From assembly GCA_002471225.1 (NCBI GenBank), contig DKPO01000044.1:137739-152705 (forward strand): a DNA stretch of 14,967 nt, given 5' to 3'. Positions 7,096-13,442 of the stretch are shown here, in pieces. The notes beneath the pieces are model-generated. The model searched no databases, was not told the DNA's origin, and worked only from the letters and a program-made list of their open reading frames with translations. This stretch comes from Porphyromonadaceae bacterium UBA7332 (GTDB lineage: Bacteria; Bacteroidota; Bacteroidia; Bacteroidales; UBA7332). Numbering within the stretch: the first letter of the stretch is position 1; each line of letters begins with the position of its first letter. A program made the position numbers and the translations under genes.

Positions 7096-8181
7096 TTATT
7101 TATTTGTTTGTTGTGAAAATCTTATTAAAGAACCTGTCGGACAAATATATCTGCAATACGGACGATTAATGAAAAATGATAATATCAGGAATAAAGCACC
7201 TGTTATTAAAACAAATAGAGACGCATTGTTAAACAGGAAAGCAGAAAAAACTTCATAATCAACTATTTCAAATCCGACTCCAATCCAGTTAAGTGCCAAA
7301 ATCGTATATAAGATTATATCACGCAGATAGGATAGCGATTTTTCTATGCGGTTAGGAACCGATACTTTTTTATGAGTACATTTTGATGCTAACTCTTGTA
7401 GAGATCCCATCGGGCAATGATAGTTGCAATAGTTATTTTTCTTTCCGAACAACGGAAGAATAATCGCTGATAATAATAACAGAAACGGTACAAGCGCTAC
7501 AGTTAAGTTTATACCATTGCTAAACCAGTTTATCAGCAGTGACAACGATAGAAAGCTACCACACCAGAAGCCCAGAACACAGACATTCAGAATTAATAAT
7601 ATCGTGCGTGCAACTTTTGATTTGGTTTTGAGAAATGCTAAGATCACTCCTGATAAAATAACTAATATCGCAATTACTGATTTAAGGGATAGTTGAGGAA
7701 TTATTTCGTCCTTAATCAATCTATCCTGCGCTATATCTGCTACTCTCTTTACAGTGGAAATGATTGCAGATGATGTCATCGTGGCCCCACTTACGGCATC
7801 GACTTTTTCAGAACCGATGTCAGTTAATCTGACTCCGTCCCATTTAGAAAGTAAACCTGTGTTGATTACTTCTTTGAGAAACTCAGGTGTTTCTGCATTT
7901 GATAATAATTCAATCCGGAGCACTTTCTCTTCCGAAATATACATTTTCAAAGGTACGGGACCGCCGAAACCACTTATGTCTTTAGCTATCTCTGTCGAAT
8001 TGAAAATCATTATTCCGGCAGAATCTTTTGGTAAATATACTGAACCGGTTTCTGTTTTGTCGGGATTGACCAATTTAGTAACCTCAGTACCCCATATCTT
8101 AGCATTACGGTTTACAGCAATGGTAAGCATGAATAAGGATACGAGGAGAAGATTAACGATGTATCTGATTGTTTTTTCCAT
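7096..8181 (-). CDS. Membrane FMN-binding and 4Fe-4S protein, NosR/NapH-like
   Basis: This 361-aa protein has an N-terminal transmembrane helix (7-23), then a soluble FMN_bind domain (about 30-155) containing DAVSGATMTSS. SGAT (131-134) is the motif where ApbE/Ftp attaches FMN covalently to threonine in RnfG, NqrC and NosR. About five further hydrophobic helices follow (near 167-184, 193-212, 222-244, 288-304, 318-338). Two CxxxCP motifs, C252/C256 (YCNYHCPMG) and C343/C347 (YCRYICPTG), flank the last two helices as in NosR/NapH-type membrane ferredoxins. The whole is a short NosR-like module lacking the usual C-terminal ferredoxin. It should move electrons across the inner membrane. Its ATG overlaps the stop of the VOC gene (TAATG), indicating translational coupling. 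The acceptor is not known from sequence. Confidence 0.85.
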   Translation of the reverse strand: MEKTIRYIVNLLLVSLFMLTIAVNRNAKIWGTEVTKLVNPDKTETGSVYLPKDSAGIMIFNSTEIAKDISGFGGPVPLKMYISEEKVLRIELLSNAETPEFLKEVINTGLLSKWDGVRLTDIGSEKVDAVSGATMTSSAIISTVKRVADIAQDRLIKDEIIPQLSLKSVIAILVILSGVILAFLKTKSKVARTILLILNVCVLGFWCGSFLSLSLLINWFSNGINLTVALVPFLLLLSAIILPLFGKKNNYCNYHCPMGSLQELASKCTHKKVSVPNRIEKSLSYLRDIILYTILALNWIGVGFEIVDYEVFSAFLFNNASLFVLITGALFLILSFFINRPYCRYICPTGSLIRFSQQTNK

Positions 8182-8690
8182 TAATAAGCTCCTTGTGAAT
8201 ATGTCATTTCGTATGAATGCGTGTAGATTTCGAAAACAATTCCGAATGGATCTTCAACGTAACACATTTTGAAAGGTTTTTCATTCGGATAGTAAGCGCG
8301 GATTGGCATTCTTTGTTTGCCTCCTGCATCGACAATACGCTTTACCAACTCTTCTATATCCGGATCCTGTACAGAAAAATGAAATAGTCCGGATTGGAAG
8401 GGATTGAAGTCAGGACGTTTTTCTGCTGCTTGCTTAAATTCAAATAATTCAATTCCGATTTTATCTGAAGTTGCCAGATGAGCAATGCGGAAATTACCCC
8501 ATCCTGTTCCGAACACATCAATACACATTTGACCTATGGCCGTTTCGTGCTCTTCTTCAACAGACGTCGGATTCATAATCACGTACCAGCCCATTATATC
8601 CTGATAAAATCTGACTGCTGCATCCAGATCAGGAACCGTAATTCCTATATGAGAGAATGCTTTAGGGTATACACTTTCAGGTTTACTCAT
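8181..8690 (-). CDS. VOC-superfamily protein (glyoxalase/dioxygenase-like)
   Basis: This 169-aa cytoplasmic protein consists of two VOC beta-alpha-beta-beta-beta modules. The first starts FSHIGITVPDLDAAVRFYQDIMGW (12-35). The second contains LFHFSVQDPDIEELVKRIVDAGG (102-124) and ends with YVEDPFGIVFEIY (144-156). The four positions that bind metal in this superfamily look intact: H14, E81, H104 and E154. Family members include glyoxalase I, methylmalonyl-CoA epimerase and extradiol dioxygenases, so the exact reaction is open. It is the first gene of the operon, downstream of a promoter facing the divergent HxlR gene. In Bacillus, HxlR-type regulators such as CatR control a VOC dioxygenase, which supports a role against quinones or aldehydes here by analogy. 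Confidence 0.88.
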   Translation of the reverse strand: MSKPESVYPKAFSHIGITVPDLDAAVRFYQDIMGWYVIMNPTSVEEEHETAIGQMCIDVFGTGWGNFRIAHLATSDKIGIELFEFKQAAEKRPDFNPFQSGLFHFSVQDPDIEELVKRIVDAGGKQRMPIRAYYPNEKPFKMCYVEDPFGIVFEIYTHSYEMTYSQGAY

Positions 8691-8724
8691 TGTTTTTATT
8701 TTTAATATTACTTCTGATTGTTCG

Positions 8725-8756
8725 TTTGCAAAGTAAAAAGAAAGGAGTTACTTTTG
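8725..8756 (+). promoter_or_regulatory. Promoter of the HxlR gene
   Basis: TTTG (8725-8728), 20 nt, TACTTTTG (8749-8756): the -7 matches TAnnTTTG exactly. The start site should fall near 8763, leaving a leader of about 39 nt. It overlaps the opposing operon promoter almost completely. Confidence 0.65.
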
Positions 8757-8759
8757 CAA
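8729..8759 (-). promoter_or_regulatory. Promoter of the VOC/FMN-FeS/nitroreductase operon
   Basis: Read on the minus strand, TTG (8759-8757), 20 nt, TTACTTTG (8736-8729), one mismatch to TAnnTTTG. Transcription should begin near 8723, about 32 nt before the VOC start codon. The two opposing promoters are face to face, so one bound repressor could block both. Confidence 0.5.
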
Positions 8760-8775
8760 GTACTTACTAATAAGT
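8758..8775. promoter_or_regulatory. Candidate HxlR operator: overlapping palindromes
   Basis: AAGTACTT (8758-8765) is an 8-bp palindrome, and ACTTA-CTAA-TAAGT (8762-8775) is an overlapping 5-4-5 inverted repeat. They cover the predicted transcription start of the HxlR gene and touch the -33 box of the opposing operon. HxlR-family dimers such as YodB bind short TACT/AGTA-type inverted repeats, so this is the best operator candidate. Binding is inferred. Confidence 0.5.
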
Positions 8776-8801
8776 TATATAGTTACCTAAATGAGTAAAT
8801 T

Positions 8802-9158
8802 ATGAATAATCAGAGTAATGTAAAATATATTTTTAATGAAAAAGAATATTTGTGTTCTTTAGAGCTGGCAATGGAGTTAATAGGTGGGAAATGGAAAACA
8901 CTTATGTTATATCATTTAAAAGATGGAGCAATGCGTTCCGGAGATTTGCAAAGATCTTTACCCGGTATCGCAAATAAAATGTTTACGCAAACTGCCCGTG
9001 AACTGGAACGTATTGGCTTAATCCAGCGAATCGTTCATCCAGTCGTTCCTCCGAAAGTTGAATATAAACTTACGGAAAAAGGTGAGTCAGTTATTCCTGT
9101 CCTTACTCATTTAGGAGAATGGGGAGTCGCTATGTCAGACGTGAAAGAGTTGCATTAA
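8802..9158 (+). CDS. HxlR-family winged-helix transcriptional regulator
   Basis: This 118-aa protein has the normal family length and the HxlR signature throughout: CSLELAMELIGGKWKTLMLYHL (18-39), the helix-turn-helix with SGDLQRSLPGIANKMFTQTARELERIGLI (46-74), and the wing VPPKVEYKLTEKG (82-94). C18 is its only cysteine and sits at the N-terminal position where YodB- and HypR-type members sense quinones, diamide or hypochlorite by thiol modification. It is divergent from the VOC/FMN-FeS/nitroreductase operon, with overlapping promoters and a palindromic candidate operator between them. The likely job is to repress that operon and itself until an electrophile modifies C18. The family call is firm; the ligand and mechanism are inferred. 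Confidence 0.93.
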   Translation: MNNQSNVKYIFNEKEYLCSLELAMELIGGKWKTLMLYHLKDGAMRSGDLQRSLPGIANKMFTQTARELERIGLIQRIVHPVVPPKVEYKLTEKGESVIPVLTHLGEWGVAMSDVKELH

Positions 9159-9170
9159 TCTGCTCTTTTT
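9144..9170 (+). terminator. Possible weak terminator of the HxlR gene
   Basis: AAAGAG (9144-9149) plus CA pairs with TGCTCTTT (9161-9168) with a 3-nt bulge, followed by further T residues. It overlaps the end of the HxlR reading frame. The stem is weak and imperfect. Confidence 0.35.
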
Positions 9171-9243
9171 CAATGTATCCCTTATCAAACTCTTTGGAGT
9201 ATGCAGCTGTTTTATAAAAAGAATAAACTTAAAACCTGCTGAT

Positions 9244-9756
9244 ATGGAAGCACATAATTTATTTGGTGAATTCAAGTTGTTAATAGAAAGAGTCGCTATC
9301 CGGGAGATTGAACGAAAAGAAAAAGATGAGTTTGACAGGGTTTGGAGCAATTTGCTTTTTGAAGACTTTCTGGATTTAGGTTTGAAGAAAGGTTATGAAG
9401 TTGAGGTGAGACCTGCAATTGTAGAAGAGGGACAGTCTATGCGTCTGACTCCACTAGTAGATGTGTCGTGGAAAAAAGTAAGAGTAAATCAGCTGGAAGG
9501 AATAGAGTTGCTTTTACAATGTGAGTGGTCTAAAAATTTAGAGTTGATTGAGGCTGCATTTACGAAGTTAATTGTTATAGAGAGCCATTTTAAAATTATG
9601 ATCTGTCAGCAACTGACCGAACACGACAGTAAGGTGCTTATTGAAAAGCTCGAGTCTATGATTGTTGCTTTTCAGAGTCAACAGATTGTGCAGAATTTTT
9701 TGATTGCAGTATGGGTCGATGATCATTTTGAATCTAAAGAAATTTATTGCAGATAA
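9244..9756 (+). CDS. Uncharacterised protein, possible PD-(D/E)XK-like fold
   Basis: I do not recognise this 170-aa protein with certainty. It is soluble and acidic, without signal peptide or membrane helix. A helical N-terminus (1-50) precedes an alternating beta/alpha core: VEVRPAIVEEGQ, then LTPLVDVSW (D73), then ELLLQCEWSKNLELIEAAFTKLIVIESHFKIMICQ (88-122, with E94). An Asp at the end of one strand and an acidic-aromatic CEW on the next, followed by a helix with KL and a strand KIMIC, resembles the PD-(D/E)XK-like group of bacterial hypothetical proteins with an ExEW motif. The usual active-site lysine is not obvious (E94-W95-S96-K97). A nuclease function is therefore only a hypothesis. 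It lies 85 nt after the HxlR gene and ends at a strong terminator shared with hemW. Confidence 0.7.
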   Translation: MEAHNLFGEFKLLIERVAIREIERKEKDEFDRVWSNLLFEDFLDLGLKKGYEVEVRPAIVEEGQSMRLTPLVDVSWKKVRVNQLEGIELLLQCEWSKNLELIEAAFTKLIVIESHFKIMICQQLTEHDSKVLIEKLESMIVAFQSQQIVQNFLIAVWVDDHFESKEIYCR

Positions 9757-9757
9757 T

Positions 9758-9810
9758 AGATATAAAGAGAGCTATCCAATATATGATGGATAGCTCTCTT
9801 TTCTATATCT
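9758..9810. terminator. Strong bidirectional terminator between convergent genes
   Basis: A perfect 15-bp stem, AAAGAGAGCTATCCA (9764-9778) with TGGATAGCTCTCTTT (9787-9801), has an 8-nt loop. Outer arms AGATATA and TATATCT extend it. It fills the gap between the plus-strand uncharacterised gene (ends 9756) and hemW (ends 9814), with A and T runs suited to both directions. Confidence 0.88.
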
Positions 9811-9813
9811 GAA

Positions 9814-10971
9814 TTAATCTAGATACATTAAATCTTCGAAGATAGCATCGGAAACAAAAATTCCTTCACGGGATAGTGTTATGTAATCAGAGTCCTGATT
9901 TTCGGATACACCTAATCCTTGTCCGTGTTTTAAAAGTCCTTTTTCCAGAAATATATCTGCTTCTTTTTTGAAATGTGCTGCCAATTCGGATCCGAACTTT
10001 TCGGCAATAGTTTCGATATTTGCACCCCATTTGGTTCGTAAAGTCGTAATAACGTAGTCGTTATATTTATCTTGCAGATTTAATACTTCCTTTTCTGTTG
10101 CAATCTTGTTTTTGAAAATATCTTCCATGTATATCTTCATGGAAGACGGATTCCAGGATCTTTCTGAAAAATCAAATGAATGTGCAGAAGCTCCTAATCC
10201 GAGATAAGGAATATCTTTCCAATAAGATGAATTATGCATGGAGTAAGCCTCGTCTTTTGCAAAATTGGATATCTCATATTGTTCATAGCCAGCTTCGGCA
10301 AGCCGATCTATCAACGTCTGGAAAAATAGCAAACTCAATTCTTCGTGAACTTCGTGAACTTTACCCTCTTTGAGAAGCTTATGAAGCACGGTTCCCTCCT
10401 CATAGGTGAGGTGGTAAGAGGAGATATGTTTGACGTTTAATGAAAGTGCAATATCAAGGCTACGGTTCCAGTCTGCTATATCTTGTCCGGGTAGTCCATA
10501 CATTAAATCAATACTTATATTGTCGAATCCCATAGATTGAGCCAGACGTACGGCATTAATGGCTTGTTCTGCATCATGACGGCGGTTGATTCGTTTTAAC
10601 AAATCGTTATTGAAACTCTGGATGCCCATGCTTATACGGTTGACTCCAACTTCTTTTAGTATTGTCAGATATCCGGTATTGATGTCATCCGGATTCATTT
10701 CGAAAGTAATTTCTTTGCATTTGCTTAAATCAAAATATTGATTTAAAGCATTAAATATAGATCTTACTTCATCGTGTGATAATTGCGAAGGCGTTCCTCC
10801 ACCGAAATAAATAGTATCTGGAGTATGATATAGGTCGGATTGTCGTAGTTGCATCTCATGACAAATTGCATCAGTATAATTCTGCTTCACTGATTCATTT
10901 GTAGAAGAGTAAAAATCGCAATAATGACAGCGTCTTTTACAAAAAGGTATATGTATATAAATTCCACTCAT
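9814..10971 (-). CDS. hemW: HemW, radical SAM heme chaperone (HemN-like)
   Basis: This 385-aa protein has the usual HemW length. The N-terminus IYIHIPFCKRRCHYCDF carries the radical-SAM CxxxCxxC set (C11, C15, C18). The following residue pattern is CDF rather than the CxC of true HemN, which separates HemW from coproporphyrinogen III dehydrogenase. Other conserved blocks are YFGGGTPSQL (55-64), SMGIQSFN (114-121), SIDLMYGLPGQ (153-163), YEISNFAK (232-239), MHNSSYW (245-251) and LGLGASAHSF (257-266). Residues beyond about 285 form the C-terminal winged-helix-like part. HemW binds heme and inserts it into respiratory enzymes; older annotations call it oxygen-independent coproporphyrinogen oxidase. 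It is a single-gene unit on the minus strand, divergent from the TPR gene. Confidence 0.95.
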   Translation of the reverse strand: MSGIYIHIPFCKRRCHYCDFYSSTNESVKQNYTDAICHEMQLRQSDLYHTPDTIYFGGGTPSQLSHDEVRSIFNALNQYFDLSKCKEITFEMNPDDINTGYLTILKEVGVNRISMGIQSFNNDLLKRINRRHDAEQAINAVRLAQSMGFDNISIDLMYGLPGQDIADWNRSLDIALSLNVKHISSYHLTYEEGTVLHKLLKEGKVHEVHEELSLLFFQTLIDRLAEAGYEQYEISNFAKDEAYSMHNSSYWKDIPYLGLGASAHSFDFSERSWNPSSMKIYMEDIFKNKIATEKEVLNLQDKYNDYVITTLRTKWGANIETIAEKFGSELAAHFKKEADIFLEKGLLKHGQGLGVSENQDSDYITLSREGIFVSDAIFEDLMYLD

Positions 10972-10976
10972 AATTA

Positions 10977-10984
10977 CAAATTTA
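10977..10984 (-). promoter_or_regulatory. Candidate -7 element of hemW
   Basis: On the minus strand TAAATTTG matches TAnnTTTG exactly and ends only 5 nt before the hemW ATG, so a transcript from it would have almost no leader. No TTTG -33 box is visible at the right distance, so this is tentative. Confidence 0.35.
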
Positions 10985-11027
10985 CTTTTTTATGATAAGA
11001 TAAGCTTGATCTATAAGTTTTTTTCGC

Positions 11028-11044
11028 TAAAATATTTATATTTG
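11028..11044 (+). promoter_or_regulatory. Candidate -7 element of the TPR gene within an AT palindrome
   Basis: TATATTTG (11037-11044) matches TAnnTTTG exactly, 45 nt upstream of the ATG. It lies in a 6-2-6 inverted repeat AAATAT-TT-ATATTT (11030-11043). No clear -33 TTTG is present. The 17-bp block resembles the one in front of the SARP-like regulator gene (14 of 17 positions). Confidence 0.45.
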
Positions 11045-11089
11045 TCTCCTGACACAATCGAATATATCGACTAAAAGACACTTTGAAAT

Positions 11090-13171
11090 ATGACACATAT
11101 AAGAGTCCGCATCTTTCTTTATTTTTTTCTTATAGCCATAGGTGTTTCGGCACAAATCAATACAGATAGAGTAATGTCTATCGGTCGGAATGCACTGTAT
11201 TTTGAAGATTATTTGTTATCCATCCAATATTTTAATCAGGTAATTAAAGTTAAACCTTATCTGGCTGATCCTTATTTCTTCCGTGCAGTTGCAAAACTGG
11301 AGCTGGAAGATTTTAAAGGGGCGGAAGAAGACTGTACATTGTCTATTGATAGGAATCCCTTCATTGTGAATGCGTATGAATGCAGAGGTATCGCACGTAT
11401 GAATATGAAAGACTTTAAGGGGGCTTTAGAGGATTTTGATAAAGGATTGGATTCTTCACCTATGAGCCGCAGTTTATTGATGAATAAATCTCTGGCCCGA
11501 ATTGAAATGAAGGATTTGGACGGAGCAAAGGAAGATTTAAATAAACTGGTTCAGACACATCCGAATTTTTATAATGCCTATTTAGTAAGAGGTTCTTATT
11601 TGATTCAGGCAAAAGATACTTTACGTGCGATTGAAGATTTCACAAAGGCAATAGATCTGAATAAGAATAATTTCGCTGGATGGGCTTATCGTGCGATGGC
11701 TAAATATGAAATTAAAGATTATAAAGGTTCATTGGTTGATCTGAATGAATCCTTGCGTTTAGAGCCGGATCGTACATCTTTATATGTAAACAGAGGTATT
11801 GTTCGTTATAATCTGAATGATTTAAGAGGTGCAATGGCTGATTATGACCGTGTATTGGAATTGGATCCAAATAATATAATGGGACTTTATAACCGAGGTA
11901 TTCTTCGTGCACAGGTGGGAGATAACAATCGTGCGATTACGGACTTTTCTAATTTGCTTAAGCAAGAGCCCGATAATTATTTTGCCTATTATAATCGGGG
12001 GATTCTTCGTAAAGAGACCGGAGATTTGAAAGGAGCTATAAATGATATATCTAAAGTATTAGAGGAATATCCGGATTTCCTTCCAGGCTACTATCTTCGT
12101 TCGGATCTGAAGCGTAAGAGCAGAGATACAAAAGGGGCAGAAATTGATTACTGGACTGCCATAAATAAAGAAAAAGAGCATAGGGAACAACAAGCGTTAG
12201 CTGCTAAAAATCCGAATAAATCGCAAGATAAGAAAGAGGATTCAGTGGATGCGAACGATCATACAGCCCGTAAAAAGTCAGATAAAAATATCAATAAGTT
12301 TAAGCAGTTGATGATGGCAGATGATGCCGGACTGGATTCTAAATACGATAATAAATTCAGAGGTAAGATACAGGAGCGTAATGTGCAGTTGAAACAAGCC
12401 GGAGATTTTGTTCTATCGTATTATGAAAAGGGCGATAAACTTAAAAATACGGTTCGTTACGATAAAGCTTTGGAAATCTTTAATAAACAAAGTGGCTTAC
12501 GTAAAAAACTGTTGTTGGTTAATGATGAACCAGCGTTAAATGAATTGCAGATGCAGGAGCATTTTAATTCTATTGATGAGCATTCAAGAGAAATACAACA
12601 ACAGCCGGATAATGCGGTTGCATACTTTGCCAGAGCTCTTGATTTTATGCTTGTACAGGATTTTGCGAGTTCATTGGAAGATTTAACCCGTTCATTGATG
12701 CTTGATAATAAATCTTCATTAGCTTATTTCCAGCGAGCAGTCGTACGAAGCAAGCAGTTGGAGTTTGAGCGTTCACAGGAAGGTCTTGAAGAAGAACTAC
12801 CAATGAATAAATCATTCAATGCCTTTAATCAAAAAACGGATAAAGCGAAATCTCAGAAAACGCCAAAAATGGATAATGAATTAGTGATTCGGGACTATGA
12901 TATGGCGATTGAATTAAATCCGAGATTCTCTTATGCATATTTTAATCGGGCGAATGTACGTACTATGCAAAAAGATTTCCGTAATGCTATTTTGGATTTC
13001 AACGAGGCAATACGTATAGATCCTGAATTTGCAGAGGCATATTTTAACAGAGGCTTGGTTTACATCTACCAAAACCAATTAGATAAAGGAACTGCTGATT
13101 TAAGTAAGGCAGGGGAACTCGGTATGAGTGAGGCATATAACCTTATAAAGCGACTTTCCGATGAAAAATAA
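11090..13171 (+). CDS. Secreted tetratricopeptide-repeat protein
   Basis: This 693-aa protein has a signal peptide (1-21, ending VSA-Q), so it works in the periplasm or at the outer membrane. About ten consecutive 34-residue TPRs fill residues 30-362, with typical lines such as AYECRGIARMNMKDFKGALEDF (95-116) and LYNRGILRAQVGDNNRAITDF (266-286). A lysine- and aspartate-rich linker spans about 365-430, and a helical stretch leads to about 500. Three further TPRs occupy 505-690, interrupted by a charged insert at about 556-595 before the last two. TPR arrays are protein-binding scaffolds; no catalytic domain is visible. Such proteins are common in Bacteroidetes and their partners are mostly unknown. 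The gene is monocistronic, with a hairpin over its stop codon. A promoter resemblance hints at co-regulation with the downstream regulator. Confidence 0.9.
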   Translation: MTHIRVRIFLYFFLIAIGVSAQINTDRVMSIGRNALYFEDYLLSIQYFNQVIKVKPYLADPYFFRAVAKLELEDFKGAEEDCTLSIDRNPFIVNAYECRGIARMNMKDFKGALEDFDKGLDSSPMSRSLLMNKSLARIEMKDLDGAKEDLNKLVQTHPNFYNAYLVRGSYLIQAKDTLRAIEDFTKAIDLNKNNFAGWAYRAMAKYEIKDYKGSLVDLNESLRLEPDRTSLYVNRGIVRYNLNDLRGAMADYDRVLELDPNNIMGLYNRGILRAQVGDNNRAITDFSNLLKQEPDNYFAYYNRGILRKETGDLKGAINDISKVLEEYPDFLPGYYLRSDLKRKSRDTKGAEIDYWTAINKEKEHREQQALAAKNPNKSQDKKEDSVDANDHTARKKSDKNINKFKQLMMADDAGLDSKYDNKFRGKIQERNVQLKQAGDFVLSYYEKGDKLKNTVRYDKALEIFNKQSGLRKKLLLVNDEPALNELQMQEHFNSIDEHSREIQQQPDNAVAYFARALDFMLVQDFASSLEDLTRSLMLDNKSSLAYFQRAVVRSKQLEFERSQEGLEEELPMNKSFNAFNQKTDKAKSQKTPKMDNELVIRDYDMAIELNPRFSYAYFNRANVRTMQKDFRNAILDFNEAIRIDPEFAEAYFNRGLVYIYQNQLDKGTADLSKAGELGMSEAYNLIKRLSDEK

Positions 13172-13183
13172 TCATCGGAAAGT
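13153..13183 (+). terminator. Hairpin spanning the stop codon of the TPR gene
   Basis: A perfect 12-bp inverted repeat (ACTTTCCGATGA, 13153-13164, and its complement at 13172-13183) encloses a 7-nt loop that contains the TAA stop. The T tract is missing: TTGC follows directly. Its last base is the first base of the -33 box of the initiator-tRNA promoter, so transcript end and next promoter are fused. Confidence 0.65.
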
Positions 13184-13213
13184 TTGCAACTTCCAATAAA
13201 TACACTACCTTTG
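13183..13213 (+). promoter_or_regulatory. Bacteroidetes-type promoter of initiator tRNA-Met
   Basis: TTTG (13183-13186), 19 nt, TACCTTTG (13206-13213): an exact consensus match with ideal spacing. Transcription should start near 13219, only about 7 nt before the mature tRNA. The element shares TTTGCA, AATAAA and CTACCTTTG at identical spacing with the tRNA-Arg promoter. Confidence 0.82.
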
Positions 13214-13225
13214 TATCACAAACAT

Positions 13226-13297
<72 letters not shown>

Positions 13298-13303
13298 CTA
13301 AGT

Positions 13304-13335
13304 AAAAGCTGTCCGAATTTCGGACAGCTTTTTTT
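13304..13335 (+). terminator. Intrinsic terminator of initiator tRNA-Met
   Basis: AAAAGCTGTCCG (13304-13315) pairs perfectly with CGGACAGCTTTT (13321-13332), loop AATTT, ending in a run of T residues to 13335. It starts 6 nt after the tRNA. Confidence 0.9.
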
Positions 13336-13392
13336 ATGATATGATTGTTAGATTTATTTTTGTTTGTAGAATCTTTTTTTCTTCTTACATCA

Positions 13393-13409
13393 AAAGATAT
13401 TTATCTTTG
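13393..13409 (+). promoter_or_regulatory. Candidate -7 element of the SARP-like regulator inside an inverted repeat
   Basis: TATCTTTG (13402-13409) matches TAnnTTTG exactly, 33 nt before the ATG. It is the right half of a perfect inverted repeat AAAGATA-TT-TATCTTT (13393-13408), so a bound regulator would cover the -7 box. The -33 region is only T-rich. Autoregulation by the downstream gene is possible but unproven. Confidence 0.5.
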
Positions 13410-13442
13410 AGAACTTGTTAGCAAATAGGGATCCGGAAACTT

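Noticed and set aside
7754..8272. 172-codon plus-strand frame antisense to the FMN/4Fe-4S gene
   Set aside because: It is a shadow of a gene with clear motifs; its product shows no domain.
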